A stretch of 64,000 bases of DNA from positions 868,001 through 932,000 of the forward strand of contig CAWBTC010000017.1 in the NCBI GenBank assembly GCA_963791635.1, given 5' to 3'. This document shows positions 60,885 through 64,000 of the stretch, piece after piece. Source of the DNA: VFMC01 sp963791635 (GTDB taxonomy: Bacteria > Actinomycetota > Acidimicrobiia > Acidimicrobiales > Ilumatobacteraceae). The notes beneath the pieces were generated by a model. The model saw only the letters and a list, made by a program, of their open reading frames with translations, was not told the DNA's origin and made no database searches. Position numbers and translations under genes: made by a program. How positions within the stretch are numbered: the first letter of the stretch is position 1; the number at the start of each line of letters is the position of its first letter.

Positions 60885-61460
60885 TCAGGCCGATGCGTTG
60901 GTTGCGTCCGAGGCGAAGTCGATGGCTGCTGTGTCGACCACGGTCGCCGTGCGGCCGGGACCGGCCTGCCATGTCCAGTACATGTTGGTGTGTGCAATCA
61001 CCTTGTCGGCCGGCGGAAGGCCGTAGCTGGAGAGGTCCTCGGTGGTGTGAGCGTCGCCCACGAGCACCGTGTCGTAGCCGCGCACGAAGGCACCGTGGAG
61101 CGTCGCTCGGATGCAGGCATCTGTCTGGGCGCCGGTCACGACCACGCGCCCCACTTCTCGCTGGGCCAGTTCGGCCTCGAGAGTGGTGGCCTCGAACGAG
61201 TCACAGTAGGCCTTGTGCACGACCGGCTCGCCCTCGTGGATCGGGAGTTCGGGCACGTACTGCCAACCCTCGGTGTCGTGCACGAGCTCGTCGGACGAGT
61301 GCTGCACCCAGATCACGGGCACCTGTTCGGCGCGCGCCCTTTCGACGAGGCTGCGGATGTTCGCGACCACCTCATCGCGCCGATGCGCACCGGCCACCAC
61401 GTCGTTCTGCACGTCGACGACCACGAGGGCGGTGTTCGGCCGTTGCTGCAAGCTGGTCAT
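60885..61460 (-). CDS. Isochorismatase-family cysteine hydrolase
   Basis: 191 residues. ALVVVDVQNDVVAGAHRRDE carries the catalytic aspartate, VIWVQHSSDELV the lysine/His surroundings, KAYCDSFEATTLE the loop, and VVVTGAQTDACIRATLHGAFVRGYDTVLVGDAHTT the catalytic cysteine (TDAC) and conserved cis-peptide region. This is the nicotinamidase/isochorismatase fold with an intact Asp-Lys-Cys site. ATG 61460 follows AGGAGG at 5 nt, clearly better than upstream alternatives. Substrate unknown. Next gene in the same direction starts 17 bases away. Confidence 0.88.
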   Translation of the reverse strand: MTSLQQRPNTALVVVDVQNDVVAGAHRRDEVVANIRSLVERARAEQVPVIWVQHSSDELVHDTEGWQYVPELPIHEGEPVVHKAYCDSFEATTLEAELAQREVGRVVVTGAQTDACIRATLHGAFVRGYDTVLVGDAHTTEDLSSYGLPPADKVIAHTNMYWTWQAGPGRTATVVDTAAIDFASDATNASA

Positions 61461-61570
61461 GTGTTCCTCCTGGTCGGAACCGGGTGTGTCCGTGCGTGTC
61501 ATTTGCTCGTGTGGTGAGGGCACACGCCGGTCCCCGCATCATGCCTCATCGGCGCGCGAGTGTGTGCTGG

Positions 61571-62218
61571 TCACTCTCGTTGACTGCGTTCGTTCATGCG
61601 GGTGCGCATCGCGTCGGCCGTCGCTCGTTCGACGGCGGTGCGATCTGACAGGCCCTCGGCGACTCGTGCCTGATCTCCGTCGGGGCGGTTCTGGCTGAGC
61701 TTCGCCTTGCCTTCGACGCGCAGATCGACGAGTTCGATGCCGACGATGCCGCGGGCGAGGCTGTGGATCCAGTCGCTCGGCGCGTCAGCCACCGCCCACG
61801 GCTCGTCGAAGTCGGCCTCGAAGCGCTCGGTCATCAAGGTCACCACGGCGCGTACCCAGTCGAGGTCATCGTGGGCGACGAGGCGACCGTGCACGTGGAC
61901 GGTGGTGTAGTTCCAGGTGGGTACCACCTTGCCGTCGACCGGTTTCGCTGCGTACCAGCGTGGTGACACGTAGGCGTCGCCGCCGGTGAAGATCGCGAGC
62001 GCGGACCCCTCGCAACGCCATGCGGCGTTCGGCCGGGCAAGGTGCCCGACGAGCGACTCGCCGCGGCGGATCAGCGGCACCGGCGTGGCCTCGAACCCCT
62101 GGCCAGCAGGATCACGAGCAGGATCACCGGAGCGAACGACGAGGTGAGCGAGGGGATGGCGATCGACGAACGCGAGCGCTTCGTCGGCGGAGAGTTCGAA
62201 CGCTGCCGGCCGGTACAT
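61571..62218 (-). CDS. FMN-binding negative regulator / pyridoxamine-phosphate-oxidase-like (PaiB-type)
   Basis: 215 residues of the PaiB-like split-barrel flavin-binding family. MYRPAAFELSADEALAFVDRHPLAHLVV begins as in PaiB. TPVPLIRRGESLVGHLARPNAAW and SPRWYAAKPVDGKVVPTWNYTTVHVHG contain the conserved NY-VH-HG segment, and FEADFDEPWAVADAP-IHSLARGIVGIELVDLRVEGKAKLSQNRPDGD is the C-terminal signature. Some relatives are regulators of protease genes, others bind flavin without DNA binding. ATG 62218 overlaps the pepN stop (TGATG), so it is co-translated with the aminopeptidase. Confidence 0.87.
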   Translation of the reverse strand: MYRPAAFELSADEALAFVDRHPLAHLVVRSGDPARDPAGQGFEATPVPLIRRGESLVGHLARPNAAWRCEGSALAIFTGGDAYVSPRWYAAKPVDGKVVPTWNYTTVHVHGRLVAHDDLDWVRAVVTLMTERFEADFDEPWAVADAPSDWIHSLARGIVGIELVDLRVEGKAKLSQNRPDGDQARVAEGLSDRTAVERATADAMRTRMNERSQRE

Positions 62219-64000
62219 CAGCTCGACAGTAGCGACGCCTCGATGCGCGGTGCCTCTCGAATCCGCAGGGCGCTGTTCACTCGCTGGCGTTCGAGGACCT
62301 GGTCGAGCGTCTTTGCCGCCTGCAGGATCTCGTGCTCGGAGAAGAAGCTCTGCACGTCGGCACTCACCGCGTCGCCGGTGAGCAGCTTCACCGAGTCGAC
62401 CATGTAGATGATGGTGTTCTCGGGGAAGCGTTCGTTCGCGTCGTCCCAGTGGCGACGCACGAACGCCCATGCCTGTTCGCCGTGGTCGCGGTTGGCGACG
62501 CACCGGTTCAGCAGGAACGGTGCGTTCTGCGTGCGCACGTCGCCACTCATCGCCAGTTCGCACGTGCGCTGCACGAGCTCGGCCGTCGGGAAGTCAGCGA
62601 GCGCATACAGGTTGCGCAGCTGTTCCTGCGGCGTCGGAGCGTTGCGGAATGCGCCGAGGAAGTGTTCGTAGTCGGCTTCGTCGCCGACGGCAGCGACCAC
62701 GTTTGTGGCGGCGGCGACCAGTTCGGGGTGCACGCCCTCGGGCGATTCCCAGATCCTGCGGCAACGCTGCTGTGCCTCCCGGTCCGCGCCGTGCACGGCG
62801 ACGATGGTCACCAGCAGGCCGCGCAGTTTGCCCGTGAGGTCGTCCTCGTCGTCGGCCGGCTCCCAACTGAGGTGTGCCAGTGCCGGGCTGGCGAGGGCGC
62901 GCACCCGCGCCTGGAACGCGGTGCGAGCCGTCGCCCTCGACGAGTCGGCCGAGGCCACGGAGTGCGACGGTGATCGACTGCCACACCGCGAGGTCGCGTT
63001 CGCCGGCGAAGGCGTTGAGGAACGCCAGCATCTCGGAGGCACCGAGGCTGCCGGCAACGACCGCGTTCCACGCGTCGTCCACGAGGTTGTAGCGCTCGAC
63101 CACCGACAGCGAGGTGATCGCCTCGCCGACGAGGCGAGCACGAAGCGTGCTGTCGTAGGCGACGCGAACGAAACCATGCCCACCTGCATTGACGACCGTG
63201 GGGGCGTCGGGTCGAGCGAGGTGGATGCGGATCTCGTCTCCGTCGAGCAGCACCTTGATCTCGTCGGAGGGATCGTCGCCGTTGCGCACGTGCAGCGGCA
63301 CGACGAACAGCGTGGCGGCCGCCTCACCGAGACCGTCCTCGTCGAACGCGAACCGCTGCTGGGAGAGCACGAGGTGCTCGCCGTCGAGACGGGCACTCAC
63401 GAGCGGGTACCCGGGTTGCCAGATCCAGCTGTCCATCATCCGCCGCACGGGCGTGAGCGGGTTGACGGCCTCGATTGCGTCCCACAGGTCGCTCGTGTCG
63501 GTGTTTCCGTAGGCATGGGTCCTGAGGTAGTGCTGGACACCGCCTCGGAACTGGTCCTCGCCGAGGTACTGCTCGAGCATTCGAAGGAGCGCTCCGCCCT
63601 TCTGGTAGGTCAGCACATCGAACATGCCCTGGCAATCCGAAGGCGCTTCGACGGGGAACTCCACCGAACGCGTCGCCGCGAGCGAATCGGTCTCGAAGGC
63701 GATCGTCCGCTCGAGGCTGAACGTGGCCCACCGCTTCCAGTCGGGGCGGTACGCGTCGCAGCAGGCGACCTCCATGAACGTCGCGAAGGCCTCGTTCAGC
63801 CAGATGCCGTTCCACCAGCTCATCGTCACGAGGTCGCCGAACCACATGTGGGCGAGTTCGTGGGTGACCACGTCGGCCAGCACCTGCTGCTCGGCTTGGG
63901 TGCTCGTGGTCGTGTCCACGAGCAGCAGGTTCTCTCGGTAGGTGATGCAGCCGAGGTTCTCCATCGCGCCGGCAGCGAAGTCGGGGAGGGCGAGCATGTC
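62218..64000 (-). pseudogene. pepN: Aminopeptidase N (M1 family), 5' end outside window, one frameshift
   Basis: Zinc aminopeptidase that removes N-terminal residues from peptides. The visible part begins at LALPDFAAGAMENLG (GAMEN substrate motif), then THELAHMWFGDLV (HExxH zinc motif) and WLNEAFATFM (third zinc ligand). The C-terminal part is helical (ERAP1-like). The first frame runs to about 62935, the second continues from RTAFQARVRALASPALAHLSWEP to the stop at 62218-62220. From 63997 to 62218 is 1780 bases, one over a multiple of three, as in the other single-shift genes. The upstream start lies beyond the window. The stop overlaps the PaiB-like gene's ATG. Confidence 0.9.

Overview
The window is a 64 kb piece of a high-GC (roughly two-thirds G+C by eye) bacterial chromosome. 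It most resembles an actinobacterium of the Acidimicrobiia/Ilumatobacter type. That assignment is an inference from codon use, GTG starts, a mycothiol-type DinB-like enzyme, a galU/moeA/FmdB neighbourhood like that of mycobacteria, and several acyl-CoA enzymes. No rRNA, CRISPR array, phage or insertion sequence was found. The only RNA gene is tRNA-Ala(CGC) at about 34.5 kb.

Layout. 0-9 kb: a partial penicillin-acylase-type lipoprotein, then a block (1.5-7.6 kb) of recognisable but repeatedly frameshifted genes: an HMG-CoA-synthase-like/DUF35 fusion, a thiolase, an alpha/beta hydrolase, a PLP transsulfuration enzyme, a DinB-like enzyme and an N-acyl-D-amino-acid deacylase. 9-15 kb: a PEP-utilising-enzyme relative, an enoyl-CoA hydratase coupled to a HisN-type phosphatase, dxs, and a short-chain dehydrogenase. 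15-21.5 kb: small hypotheticals, a TPP enzyme, a thioesterase and the TldD/TldE protease pair. 21.5-24.5 kb: a three-gene flavin electron-transfer operon (ferric-reductase-like membrane flavoprotein, FMN-binding protein, ApbE). 24.5-34.5 kb: NAD-dependent reductase, PHP phosphoesterase, SAF protein, an FmdB/Ruc-like protein without cysteines, a CIRCE-like operator, galU, AlkD-like, and a molybdenum-cofactor group (moeA, moaA, moaC) interrupted by a secreted protein. 34.5-44 kb: tRNA-Ala, a dimethylformamidase-beta-like protein, a TetR regulator and a five-gene oligopeptide-type ABC transporter, then an acyl-CoA dehydrogenase. 44-64 kb: a DUF7064-like protein, hrpA, a fasciclin lipoprotein, an SGNH hydrolase, a flavin monooxygenase, a beta-lactamase-fold hydrolase, thrH, ftsH, an acyl-CoA ligase, a kinase-like protein, an isochorismatase-fold hydrolase, a PaiB-like protein and a partial pepN.

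Between genes there are two families of dispersed palindromes. Family A (core GATGAGAGAT...ATCTCTCATC) has five hairpins at four sites. Family B (TTCGTGAG...CTCACGAA) has two copies at convergent gene ends. Short tandem repeats are also common at gene ends and next to genes. Single frameshifts occur outside the damaged block too. In every gene with exactly one apparent shift the total length is one base over a multiple of three, so sequencing or assembly error must be excluded before calling these pseudogenes.
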